Assembly (NCBI GenBank): GCA_946480915.1 | Contig: CAMLLO010000049.1 | Span: 1 to 28,266 of the forward strand | Direction: 5' to 3' | DNA: 28,266 nt | DNA from: an uncultured Sphingobacteriaceae bacterium | GTDB lineage: Bacteria; Bacteroidota; Bacteroidia; Sphingobacteriales; Sphingobacteriaceae | In this document: positions 1 through 8,250 of the stretch, piece after piece | Layout: each line of letters opens with the position of its first letter | How positions within the stretch are numbered: position 1 is the first letter of the stretch | Position numbers and translations under genes: made by a program | Notes under the pieces: model-generated | What the model was told of the DNA's origin: nothing | Database searches by the model: none | The model's input: the letters and a program-made list of their open reading frames with translations, nothing else

Positions 1-298
1 GGAGAGGGTGTTGGCGCTTTAGCCGGTATGATGCTTTAGATGCTTTAGGAGGTAAGTTGTATGCACTTTAGTGACAATCCTAACTTAAGAAATTCATTAT
101 TAAAACGATTATCGCTCTCACACCTGACTCTGGATATCTTCTCCTTGAGGAGAAGGGTGTTGGCGCTTTAGCCGGTATGGTGTTTTAGGAGGTAAATTGT
201 ATGCGCTTTAGTGACAATCCTAACTTAAGAAAATCATTATTAAAACAATTATCGCTATCAAACCTGCCTCTGGTTCCCTTCTCCTTGAGGAGAAGGGT
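1..298. repeat. Tandem repeat (~140 bp unit) with terminal hairpin
   Basis: Two consecutive copies of a non-coding unit are seen at about 1-148 and 149-288. The first 10 bases of a third copy lie at 289-298. Copy 1 is longer because a 9-bp segment (gatgcttta) is duplicated inside it. Each unit ends in a near-perfect stem-loop with loop TTGA. Arms are 138-144/149-155 in copy 1 and 276-284/289-297 in copy 2 (CCCTTCTCC with GGAGAAGGG). The array probably continues left of the window. Palindromes of this type, followed by a TTAGGGATGAGGT-like tail, are common between genes in Bacteroidota. I infer a mobile or recombining intergenic repeat rather than a gene. It lies downstream of the cold-shock gene, whose 3' end is at 378, so the second hairpin might also help end that transcript. 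Confidence 0.8.
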
Positions 299-377
299 TA
301 GGGATGAGGTGATGCGATAACGTGGATCACCTGATTGATTCAAGGATCTTATTAGTACTCCTATAGAAGTGAGCTAT

Positions 378-830
378 TTAGGCTTTTTTTACCTTAATCG
401 CATTCAGCCCTTTTTGTCCCTGCTCTGTTTCAAAACTTACGCTATTGCCTTCTTTAACAGGGTCAATTAGGCCATTGATGTGGAAAAAAATGCCTTCCTG
501 AGTTTCTGAATCCTTAATAAAACCAAAGCCCTTAGACTCATTAAACATAGTAACAATACCTTTTCTCACCGTATCGTGAGGTATGGCTTCTTGTCTTGCT
601 ATGCCGATCTGGATGTCCTCAGAATTGATTTCTTTCTTTTTCTTAGTTGCATCCGGAGGAGTTGAGGTAATATTCCCGTTCTCATCCACATAGGCGAACA
701 TTTCTTCCAAACTTTTACCTTTGGTTACATTAGCCTTGCGATCTTGCGCCTTTTCCAGCTTATCCTTAGCCTTCTTTAGTCTTTTTTTCTCTTTTTCTTT
801 TTTATTGAAAGTCTCTGATGATTTTGCCAT
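378..830 (-). CDS. Cold-shock-domain protein with lysine-rich N-terminus
   Basis: A 150-residue protein. Residues about 88-149 form a cold-shock domain (OB fold) with both nucleic-acid-binding motifs: RNP1-like KGFGFIKD and RNP2-like IFFHI. Family members bind single-stranded RNA or DNA and usually melt RNA structure. Residues 1-40 are very rich in Lys and Glu and probably form a charged helix or coiled coil. The linker (about 41-85) is low-complexity. Classical CspA proteins have about 67-70 residues, so this is an extended cold-shock protein. The ATG at 828-830 has no clear Shine-Dalgarno sequence. A perfect Bacteroidota -7 box lies 15 bases upstream, giving a very short leader. It stands alone, 171 bp beyond the 3' end of the helicase gene on the same strand. 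Confidence 0.9.
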   Translation of the reverse strand: MAKSSETFNKKEKEKKRLKKAKDKLEKAQDRKANVTKGKSLEEMFAYVDENGNITSTPPDATKKKKEINSEDIQIGIARQEAIPHDTVRKGIVTMFNESKGFGFIKDSETQEGIFFHINGLIDPVKEGNSVSFETEQGQKGLNAIKVKKA

Positions 831-844
831 AATTTTTAGTTCAA

Positions 845-852
845 CAAAGATA
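845..852 (-). promoter_or_regulatory. Candidate -7 promoter box of the cold-shock gene
   Basis: On the minus strand this reads TATCTTTG, a perfect match to the Bacteroidota -7 consensus TAnnTTTG. It ends 14 bases before the ATG at 830, so the leader would be about 10 nt. I do not see a good -33 TTG at the usual distance. Confidence 0.5.
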
Positions 853-942
853 TCATATATGTTTTACACGGCCCTGCATAATCTTCTCTAATCGTTTGTA
901 ATGATGACAAGTCAAGTTTAGTGCCAATTTAGATTGTTTAAA

Positions 943-970
943 GAGCGATACAATCGCTGTTCCCGCTTCA
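943..970 (+). repeat. Short interspersed repeat, copy A
   Basis: The stretch contains GAGCGATACAATCGCT, a hairpin of AGCGAT/ATCGCT with loop ACA, followed by GTTCCCGCTTCA. The same core recurs at 26310-26340, and a diverged form at 25265-25291. It lies between the helicase stop (1002) and the cold-shock start (830). This copy lacks the second half (TCCTCGTTGCAAAC) seen in the other two. Confidence 0.6.
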
Positions 971-1001
971 AGAAATCCATCAGAATTATCTAAACCATGT
1001 A

Positions 1002-2993
1002 CTAAAACAAGCTGCTTTGTTCCGCCACCGGCCCCTTTAGTTCTTGTTCATATGCACGTATCAGCATGATTAAGTCAGTCCCGTATTGTGTTGCCTTCGG
1101 TGGGCCGACCCCTTTAACACTGCTCAAAGCTTTAATGGTTGCCGGTAGTTTTTCTGCAATGGCAGCAAGAGTTTTTTCCGAAAAAATCATACTAGGCATA
1201 AGCTTTTCATTCTCAGCTGTCTTATCTCGCCAGCTTAATAATTGCTCGAAGAGTTTTTCATTAGGTTTTGCATTCAGGGCCTTAAGATAGGAGTGATCCT
1301 GATTGCTGATTTTATCTTTGCTAAGCGATAAATAAGCCGATGTTGTAAATAGATTAACAGAGAAATACTCTAAAACCCTGATGCGCTGCATTAACCAGCT
1401 TATTAATTGATCTGCCTTTTTTGCTTTGTCTTTTGATTGTTCTATAAAAACCGGTAGCTGCTTGTGTAAGCTTTCGGTTATAGGCTTCAGTTTATCAAGA
1501 AAATACAAAGCCGCGGGCTGACTTCGTTCGGCATTAAGCTGTTTGATGAATTTTTCAGCTACGTCTAAAATCTCTTTTTCAAAACTGGGAAGCATGCTTT
1601 GAAAGCCCTGCAACCTCGATTGAAGCGGCTGAAAATTGAATAATTCGCTCAGTAAGAATAAACGGTATTGTTCTTGATCGTTTTCGAGCCTGCTTTTATC
1701 CGCCTCAAGTGTTGTTGCCATTTGGTTGAAACGGGCGACTGCCGGATCACCAATAATATTGTGAACCGATATCGGATTACGTAACACCATGCCCGACAAA
1801 CTGCGGCAACGGCTTAGGGCCACATAGGCTTGTCCATGTGTAAAAGCTTCAGAAATATCAATAATTGCTTTATCAAAAGATAATCCCTGACTCTTGTGTA
1901 TCGTGATGGCCCAGGCTAGCTTTAAGGGTATTTGGCTAAAGCTGCCTGCATTTGTTTCATTAATGTAATCGCCATCCATCTGGTACTTTATGTTGGTCCA
2001 TTGTAATGCCTCAACCGCTATTTCCCTATCCGCAGAGCCACATTTAACATATACCGTGCGGTCTTCAACTTTAACCACTGTGCCGATTTTGCCGTTGTAG
2101 TAAAGCTTTTCGGCCGAGCTGTCATTTTTAACAAACATTACCTGCGCTCCAACCTTTAGCTTCAGAGTGGTTTCGGTGGGATAAGCATCTTTGGGGAAAT
2201 CGCCGCTTATCGTAGCTGTGAATTCATATTCTTGTCCGGCTAAGGCTTCTATATATTCATTGTTAATTTGCTGAGCGATGCCATTGTGAGTGGTTAAGGT
2301 AATATATGGGTCTTCAGCACTTGGCCGGAAACCGGGCTTGTATCTGGCATTGAGCAATTCAAGGCTGGATGGACTAATCACCTGGTTGCGAACCTCGTTT
2401 AAGATATCAACAAAATCCTGTTCTTTCTGACGAAACACATGACTCAGCTCTATCCTGACATAAGGCGCTTTCTGCATCACCAGGCTGCTAAAAAAGTATG
2501 GACTTGAATAATACTGCCTTAGCATGGCCCATTCATCATCACGAATAATTGGGCTCAGCTGCGACAAGTCTCCGATGAGTAAAAGTTGTACGCCGCCAAA
2601 GGGGTAGGAGGTATCTTTAATAGTGCGCAATGTCAGATCAATCTGGTCCAATACATCCGGCCGTACCATACTTACCTCGTCGATAATTAACAGTTCCAGG
2701 CTGGCAAGCAACTCTTTTTTTTCGTCGCTATAATACACTTCTTGTTTAGCCTTGCCTGAAGGGATGATAGGGCCGAAAGACAATTGAAAAAAGGAATGGA
2801 TGGTCATGCCGCCTGCATTAAGCGCGGCCACGCCTGTAGGCGCCACAATAGCCAGCTTCTTTTTTGAAGTTTGCCGCAGATTTTGTAGAAATGTGGTTTT
2901 GCCTGTGCCCGCTTTTCCTGTTAAAAAAACCACCGTATTGGTAGTTTCCAGATAGTCGTAGGCTAATTGCATCTCCGGATTTGTTTTGTTCAT
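1002..2993 (-). CDS. Pif1/RecD-like SF1 helicase with C-terminal HRDC domain
   Basis: A 663-residue ATPase. Walker A is GKAGTGKT at residues 26-33 and Walker B is LLIIDEVSM near 102-110. Later SF1 motifs include AITIHKSQGLSFD and YVALSRCRSL, as in the UvrD/RecD C-terminal helicase fold. The last ~65 residues (about 592-657) match an HRDC domain, ending SSVKGVGPPKATQYG, which is a DNA-binding module also found in RecQ. The expected role is 5'-3' DNA unwinding in replication or repair; substrate and partners cannot be told. The reading frame stays open upstream to 3092, but I chose the ATG at 2991-2993. The family begins with a short segment before Walker A, and a -7-like box lies in the extension. 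The gene diverges from recQ across the repeat array. Confidence 0.9.
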   Translation of the reverse strand: MNKTNPEMQLAYDYLETTNTVVFLTGKAGTGKTTFLQNLRQTSKKKLAIVAPTGVAALNAGGMTIHSFFQLSFGPIIPSGKAKQEVYYSDEKKELLASLELLIIDEVSMVRPDVLDQIDLTLRTIKDTSYPFGGVQLLLIGDLSQLSPIIRDDEWAMLRQYYSSPYFFSSLVMQKAPYVRIELSHVFRQKEQDFVDILNEVRNQVISPSSLELLNARYKPGFRPSAEDPYITLTTHNGIAQQINNEYIEALAGQEYEFTATISGDFPKDAYPTETTLKLKVGAQVMFVKNDSSAEKLYYNGKIGTVVKVEDRTVYVKCGSADREIAVEALQWTNIKYQMDGDYINETNAGSFSQIPLKLAWAITIHKSQGLSFDKAIIDISEAFTHGQAYVALSRCRSLSGMVLRNPISVHNIIGDPAVARFNQMATTLEADKSRLENDQEQYRLFLLSELFNFQPLQSRLQGFQSMLPSFEKEILDVAEKFIKQLNAERSQPAALYFLDKLKPITESLHKQLPVFIEQSKDKAKKADQLISWLMQRIRVLEYFSVNLFTTSAYLSLSKDKISNQDHSYLKALNAKPNEKLFEQLLSWRDKTAENEKLMPSMIFSEKTLAAIAEKLPATIKALSSVKGVGPPKATQYGTDLIMLIRAYEQELKGPVAEQSSLF

Positions 2994-3026
2994 TAGAAGA
3001 CACCAGTCGAATTTCCGCGGTGATTG

Positions 3027-3034
3027 CAAAGATG
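3027..3034 (-). promoter_or_regulatory. Candidate -7 box of the HRDC helicase gene
   Basis: On the minus strand this reads CATCTTTG, one mismatch from TAnnTTTG, followed by CA as is common at Bacteroidota start sites. A TTTAG lies about 20 bases upstream. It is 33 bases before the ATG at 2993 and inside the frame extension to 3092, which supports the shorter start. Confidence 0.4.
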
Positions 3035-3133
3035 GGAGCTTTTTCTGTTTAATACTAAAAATTATAGTAAAATTAGTTTCGTGCAGAGCCAATATATCCG
3101 CTAGTTGTGGGCTGGTTTAGCTTGATTGTTTTT

Positions 3134-4112
3134 GAGAGAGCGTTAATAGGGTGAATGCAGGGTTGAATGGAGAAGCGATGAAGTAGCATTAATCTGCGCA
3201 ACCCAAATGAATTTAGGGCTGTGCTGATTTGTGCTGAAGTCGCCCTCATAGCCGGGCGGTGGCCTAGTAACTTTTCCTTGATGAAAAGTCACCAAAAATC
3301 AAGAACAGAAATAAGCTCGGCCGCTTTTCTTTTCGGGCCACCGCTCGGGCTTCGGTCACTTGAGAATGATTATGTTCTGTTTGGTTTCATGGATGTTGCT
3401 GTTCGCCTGTATATTGGTTAGCTAAAGCGTCAAATACATCATGTAGGACGGCCTTAGATCGAGAGAGCGTTAATAGGGTGAATGCAGGGTTGAAAAAAGA
3501 ATGGAGAAGCGATGAGGTAGAATTATTTATGCAGTTTAAGGTGTTAAACTTATTTCTGTGCTGATTTGTGCTGAAGTCGCCCTCATAGCCGGGCGAAGGC
3601 CTAGTCCTTTTTTCCTTGATGAAAAAAGGACCAAAAAAATCAAGAAAAGAAAGATGCTCGGCCGCTTTTCTTTTCGGGCCACCGCTCGCGCTTCGGTCAT
3701 TTGAGAATGATAATGTTCTGTTGGTTTTCATGGGTTTGCGAGTTCCAGCTTGGTGGATAGTAAGAGGCCAAATGCATCATGCCGGGACGGCCTCAGAGGA
3801 TTGAGCGTTAAGAAAGGTTGAAAGAAGGCTTAGACGGACAGAACATTTACGACAAAAGCAAAGCAATTGTGCTGATTTGTGCTGAAGTCGCCCTCATAGC
3901 CGGGCGAAGGCCTAGTCCTTTTTTCCTTGATGAAAAAAGGACCAAAAAAATCAAGAAAAGAAAGATGCTCGGCCGCTTTTCTTTTCGGGCCACCGCTCGC
4001 GCTTCGGTCATTTGAGAATGATAATGTTCTGTTTGGTTTCATGGGGGTTGCAATTTCCGGCTTGGTGGATAGTGAGAAGCCAATGCATTATGCGAGACGG
4101 CCTCAGAGGATT
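3134..4112. repeat. Array of three diverged 310-342 bp repeats with a conserved stem-loop
   Basis: Three head-to-tail units lie at about 3134-3460, 3461-3802 and 3803-4112. Each starts with a GAGCGTTAA-type motif, has a variable segment, a conserved core of ~180 bp (3221-3393, 3558-3735, 3869-4045) and ends in GACGGCCT. The core begins GTGCTGATTTGTGCTGAAGT and holds a small CGCCC/GGGCG hairpin and a longer one with loop CTTGAT. The long-stem positions are 3267-3292 (10-bp arms, one A-C mismatch), 3604-3631 and 3915-3942 (perfect 11-bp arms). Copies 2 and 3 are nearly identical; copy 1 is diverged. Open frames exist on both strands, but indels between copies break them, so I regard the array as non-coding. 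It fills the gap between the two divergent helicase genes. Confidence 0.85.
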
Positions 4113-4301
4113 AAGCTTTTAGCTCAAAACTCGACAGCCTTGATTTTTGTTTCTTTCATCTAAGGAAAAGAAATAAGCCACCGTGGCTATGAGCAATTCG
4201 CGAATGTTCAGTGTACGTTCAATTCAGCTGCAGACGGATCCTTTCAGATATTTGTGAATAATGAGCTGAATATTACAGCAGGCACATCCCAAAGGATTTC
4301 C

Positions 4302-4309
4302 TATTTTTG
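4302..4309 (+). promoter_or_regulatory. Candidate -7 box of recQ
   Basis: TATTTTTG is a perfect match to TAnnTTTG and is followed by C. It lies 16 bases before the ATG at 4326 and inside the longer frame that opens with GTG at 4254. This favours 4326 as the true start. I see no good -33 element. Confidence 0.5.
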
Positions 4310-4325
4310 CGACCATCTTCATAAA

Positions 4326-6455
4326 ATGCCATCATCCGCTAATCAGATTTTAAAAAAATATTTCGGATACGATACCTTCCGGGCGCAGCAGGAAGAAATC
4401 ATACAGCAGGTAGTTGCTGGTCGCGATGTATTGGTTTTGATGCCAACTGGCGGAGGTAAATCTGTGTGTTACCAAATTCCGGCATTGATGCTGGATGGCA
4501 TTTGTATTGTAGTTTCTCCACTGATATCTTTAATGAAAGACCAGGTTGATGCTTTAAGGGCAAACGGCATCGCGGCAGCATTTTTAAATAGTTCGCAATC
4601 GCAGGAAGAACAGCAGAGTATTTTGGAATCCTGTTATAAAAAGGAAATAGGCTTGCTGTACGTTTCGCCGGAAAAGTTAATTTCAGACCTGCAGATGATC
4701 ACTCAAATGGCTCAACCTTCGATGTTTGCTATTGATGAAGCGCATTGTATTTCTTCCTGGGGACATGATTTCAGACCGGAATACACACAGTTAGGCTTGC
4801 TCAGAAAAAAATTCAGCCATGTTCCCTTTATCGCTTTAACAGCCACGGCTGATAAAATTACCCGGAAAGACATTCTTAAACAGCTCAAATTAAATTCGCC
4901 CGGCGTTTTTATCTCTTCATTCGACCGGAAAAATTTAAGTCTTGATGTGCGTATCGGGGTAAAAACAAAGGAAAAGCTCCAGGAAATAGCCGCCTTTATC
5001 GATATGCGAGAAGATCAAAGCGGAATCATCTATTGCCTGAGCCGTAATAATTGTCAGGATGTGGCCGAAGCATTGAGAAACTATGGCATCAATGCCGCTT
5101 ACTATCACGCCGGAATGAGTGGAGATGCCAGGGCAAAAGTTCAGGAGGATTTTATAAATGATAAACTGCAGGTAGTTTGCGCAACCATTGCCTTCGGAAT
5201 GGGGATCGATAAATCGAATGTTCGATGGGTGATACACTATAATCTGCCGAAAAATATGGAGGGTTATTACCAGGAGATCGGACGGGCCGGCCGCGATGGT
5301 CTCCCATCCGAAACTATCCTGTATTATAATTACGCAGATCTAACGATGCTGAATAAGTTTGCAGCTCAAAGTGCCCAATCGGAAATTAACTTAGAAAAGC
5401 TAAAACGTATTCAGCATTATGCCGAGGCTGATTTTTGCCGGCGTAAAATTCTGCTGAACTACTTTTCTGAAAGTCTGGAAGAGAACTGCGGCAACTGTGA
5501 TGTCTGTAAAAATCCGCGAAAGCACTTTGATGGAACAATTTTGGTGCAAAAAGCATTGTCGGCAATTTACCGGATAGGAGAAAAGGAGGGAGCAAATATG
5601 GTGATCGATGTTTTGCGTGGCTCGCGTAAAGCAGAAATAATTCAAGCCGGTTATGATACCTTAAAGACGCACGGAGCCGGCGCAGAGATTGGGGCGGTCG
5701 ACTGGCAACGCTATCTGATGCAGATGCTGAATCTGGGGATCATTGAAATGGCCTATGATGAAAATTTCGCTCTGAAGATTACCCTTTTGGGCCAGGACAT
5801 CCTTTTCGGTAGAAAAACTATAGAGTTGACCGTACTTCAACCTTTGGTAAAAGTTGAGAAACCGGCAGAGAGAAAACGCAGCAGGGTTTCGGTTAAACCG
5901 GAGGAAGATTTATTTAGTCGCTTAAAACAGGTTCGCATGCGTTTTGCAACTCAGGAAGATGTACCGGCTTATATCATTTTCAGTGATGCAGTATTGCAGG
6001 AAATGGTTAAGGAGAAACCTCTAACGGCTGAGGAGATGATACAGATCCCAGGTATCGGAGAACATAAGATGTGGAAATATGGTCAGGCTTTCCTGGATAC
6101 GATCAGCAATTTCCTGGATGGAAGCAATTCTAAAAAACCGAAGGTGGATACCTACCAGGATACTCTTGAACTATTAAAAGCGGGTTTGACTCCGGCACAA
6201 GCCGCCGAAAAAAGGGGACTTCATGAAACTACAATCTACTCACACATTGCCTACCTGTACATCAACAAGAAAATAGGCAGCATTTCATCTTTAGTCTCCG
6301 ATGAAGAAGTAAGAATTGTGAAACAGGCAATTGACATTACAGGCGAAAGTAAAGCTTTAAAGCCTTTGTTTGATTATTTGCAGGAACAAATACCCTATCA
6401 TAAAATTCGTTTGGCTATGGCTGTACTCGAGCGGAAGAAAATGGTGCTGGACTGA
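4326..6455 (+). CDS. recQ: ATP-dependent DNA helicase RecQ
   Basis: A 709-residue RecQ with the full domain set. The SF2 helicase core has Walker A PTGGGKS (residues 40-46), DEAH (137-140) and the arginine-finger motif EIGRAGRDG near 317-325. A zinc module has cysteines 371, 388, 391 and 394 (CGNCDVC). A winged-helix RQC domain follows to about 510, then HRDC (about 527-596). A C-terminal helix-turn-helix extension (about 610-709) is typical of Bacteroidota and Firmicutes RecQ. RecQ unwinds DNA 3'-5' in recombinational repair and fork restart. The frame is open back to a GTG at 4254. I chose the ATG at 4326 because the family starts just before the ILKKYFGYDTFR motif and a -7 box sits between. 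It is monocistronic and diverges from the other HRDC helicase. Confidence 0.95.
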   Translation: MPSSANQILKKYFGYDTFRAQQEEIIQQVVAGRDVLVLMPTGGGKSVCYQIPALMLDGICIVVSPLISLMKDQVDALRANGIAAAFLNSSQSQEEQQSILESCYKKEIGLLYVSPEKLISDLQMITQMAQPSMFAIDEAHCISSWGHDFRPEYTQLGLLRKKFSHVPFIALTATADKITRKDILKQLKLNSPGVFISSFDRKNLSLDVRIGVKTKEKLQEIAAFIDMREDQSGIIYCLSRNNCQDVAEALRNYGINAAYYHAGMSGDARAKVQEDFINDKLQVVCATIAFGMGIDKSNVRWVIHYNLPKNMEGYYQEIGRAGRDGLPSETILYYNYADLTMLNKFAAQSAQSEINLEKLKRIQHYAEADFCRRKILLNYFSESLEENCGNCDVCKNPRKHFDGTILVQKALSAIYRIGEKEGANMVIDVLRGSRKAEIIQAGYDTLKTHGAGAEIGAVDWQRYLMQMLNLGIIEMAYDENFALKITLLGQDILFGRKTIELTVLQPLVKVEKPAERKRSRVSVKPEEDLFSRLKQVRMRFATQEDVPAYIIFSDAVLQEMVKEKPLTAEEMIQIPGIGEHKMWKYGQAFLDTISNFLDGSNSKKPKVDTYQDTLELLKAGLTPAQAAEKRGLHETTIYSHIAYLYINKKIGSISSLVSDEEVRIVKQAIDITGESKALKPLFDYLQEQIPYHKIRLAMAVLERKKMVLD

Positions 6456-6832
6456 TGTTCAAGTCATGTATCACCGTGACCTACATCATTCTTTAATCGT
6501 ACAAAGCGAGCTTAATTTGTAGGAATCTAAATAAGTGTTATGGAAAATTTTACAATAATAAGCGAAGATCAGTCAGAGCTTGGCGATGATAAAAATGTAT
6601 CTGGGTTTGTAGACTGACAAAAGGTTTCAGAAGTTTCTATATCCTACAAAAAAACGGTTTGTTGGTTAGTAAAGTGCTACTCCCCGACTTAAATTTGTTG
6701 TCCCTGGCTTTAAGTTTCAGCCTCAGTTCTGCATTAAGTCGGTCGAGGAAGTGAAAAAGAAGTATTTCGGCACCCTCATCAACATAAAATCCTATTTTAG
6801 CAGATCGAAATAAAGGCACTTCCCTAAGTTTT
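6456..6832. other. Intergenic region after recQ with a doubtful 25-codon ORF
   Basis: This 377-bp gap holds no convincing gene. A dyad right at the recQ stop (TGATGT 6453-6458 with ACATCA 6483-6488, inner GTCA/TGAC at 6463-6466 and 6477-6480) could be a weak terminator, though the following T-run is poor. A 25-codon ATG frame at 6540-6617 gives an acidic peptide without a recognisable domain. The same frame continues past its TGA for 17 codons, so it may be a decayed remnant. TATTTTAG at 6793-6800, one mismatch from the -7 consensus, lies 33 bases before the next gene and may be its promoter. Confidence 0.35.
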
Positions 6833-8128
6833 ATGAAGCTAAATGTCATCTTCAGCTTTCTGCTGATTTTTCTGATCTATAGAACTAATGCCCAAACATC
6901 GAGGGCGCTTGCCCCAGAAACTGTGAATTATAAAACTGGAAAAGGAATGCCGCAATTCCCTGGTGGTTTGGATGCGTTCCTTTCTTATGTGGAAAAGAAC
7001 ATGAATTGGAGTGAGGATCTATATGAGAATATATTTTCAAGCTTAAAATTGCGCTTTTCGTTTGTGGTTGACCCCGCGGGCCGCGTGACCGACATAAACG
7101 TGCTGAAGCATCCCGGCTTTGGTACCAGAGAAGAGCTGATTCGTGTTCTTCGTAACTCTCCAAAATGGAAGCCGGCTTTGATAAACAATAAGAAAGTTAA
7201 TGTACGATACGTGCTTGAGATTCAAGTACCGCCGCCTCCGATTGCAGAGATGGAACCTAAGAGTAAATTGAATAGAGTGGATGTAGAACCAGAATTTCCT
7301 GGAGGAAGGGATGCTTTTCTTAGTTACGTCAGGAATAATTATCATTGTACACATTACGTTTACAGCCAGATCAGTAAAAATGGTTCTCCTACAATCGAAG
7401 TGTCATTCATTATCGATACAGACGGTTGTGTAGTCGATACCAAAATACTTACAGATCCCGGCTTTGGCGCCGGAGAAGAACTGTCCCGCGTATTTCAACA
7501 CTCGCCAAAATGGAAGCCTGGAATGCACAATAAGCGGCCGGTCAGGGTACAATATAACATGCCATTGAAGATCTATCCTCCAGATTTGTCGACCATCCCG
7601 AGTGATACTGCACAGGTACTTTTCGTCTTGCCATTCAATAACCGTATCAGCCGGGATGTTAAATTGCCGATTGTACACTTTTCGAAAGAGAAATATGTGT
7701 TTTCTGAGCGGGTAAGTGCATGCAATTCCGATAAACTCATTTTCGAGTTCGAGAAACGCGCCCTAAGTGACCGGTATACGATTTTAGAACAGGTGAAAGG
7801 TTGCATGCCTGCCGACACACTGCGTAAACTTCAAGGTCGGGTAGCGATACAATTGCTTGTAGACACTTCAGGTAGGTCTTGTCTAACCTCGTATTCCCAT
7901 ACGGTAAATGTACCTTACAAAGCATTGCCGCTAGGTGAAGCGCTCACAGAAAAAATTAAATGGACCGTATTGCCCGATAAATCAGGTAAGAAAGAGCCCG
8001 TAAATGTGTTAATGGTATTTACCTTCACCAATGATAGGATTATTTATCAGCATGTTAGTTTCAACCCAGGTTCGAGCGCCCTTAATGAGATTGAAATTGC
8101 CGAGGTCGCAAAAGTTGGAAGATATTAA
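6833..8128 (+). CDS. Secreted protein with tandem TonB C-terminal-like domains
   Basis: A 431-residue protein with a signal peptide (hydrophobic residues 4-15, likely cut after NA at about 20). Residues 41-132 and 154-248 are two similar domains. Each starts FPGGxxAFLSYV, continues with a beta strand and VDPAGRV or IDTDGCV, and ends SPKWKP with a short K/R-V pair and a final strand. This is the TonB C-terminal fold as used in many Bacteroidota secreted proteins. Residues about 334-408 (VAIQLLVDTSGR, then IKWTVLPDKSGKKEPVNV) look like a third, degenerate copy. There is no proline-rich spacer and no N-terminal membrane anchor after signal cleavage. A classical energy-transducing TonB is therefore unlikely; a periplasmic or envelope binding role is an inference. 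It converges on the LytTR regulator gene. Confidence 0.8.
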   Translation: MKLNVIFSFLLIFLIYRTNAQTSRALAPETVNYKTGKGMPQFPGGLDAFLSYVEKNMNWSEDLYENIFSSLKLRFSFVVDPAGRVTDINVLKHPGFGTREELIRVLRNSPKWKPALINNKKVNVRYVLEIQVPPPPIAEMEPKSKLNRVDVEPEFPGGRDAFLSYVRNNYHCTHYVYSQISKNGSPTIEVSFIIDTDGCVVDTKILTDPGFGAGEELSRVFQHSPKWKPGMHNKRPVRVQYNMPLKIYPPDLSTIPSDTAQVLFVLPFNNRISRDVKLPIVHFSKEKYVFSERVSACNSDKLIFEFEKRALSDRYTILEQVKGCMPADTLRKLQGRVAIQLLVDTSGRSCLTSYSHTVNVPYKALPLGEALTEKIKWTVLPDKSGKKEPVNVLMVFTFTNDRIIYQHVSFNPGSSALNEIEIAEVAKVGRY

Positions 8129-8250
8129 CTTTTTCCCAAAAGGGAGACACAGCCACTTTGCGCAGAGAAGTTTACGCAGCGCGGCTAAGCCAAGATTGCC
8201 TGTGGAAGTGACATGCATGGGAGCAGGTTAGAAGCTAAATAAAGTCTTAC

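Noticed and set aside
3134..4112. CRISPR array.
   Set aside because: Units are over 300 bp and diverged, with no short repeat-spacer pattern and no cas genes nearby.
3387..4163. Several 60-114 residue open frames on both strands inside the repeat array.
   Set aside because: They are frames through repeated DNA. Indels between copies break them, and they match no domain.
4254..4325. GTG start extending RecQ by 24 residues.
   Set aside because: A perfect -7 box lies within the extension and the family begins near the later ATG.
1002..6455. Helicase pair as an anti-phage defence system.
   Set aside because: Both are housekeeping-type repair helicases and no nuclease, effector or other defence gene is adjacent.
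6540..6617. 25-codon acidic ORF.
   Set aside because: No ribosome binding site, no known domain, and the frame shows signs of continuing past its stop; kept only as a remark in the intergenic entry.
8129..8250. Sequence with repeated CGCAG and GCAGG motifs between the convergent genes, possibly another interspersed repeat.
   Set aside because: Only one copy lies in the window, so repeat status cannot be shown; no strong hairpin with T-run is present.
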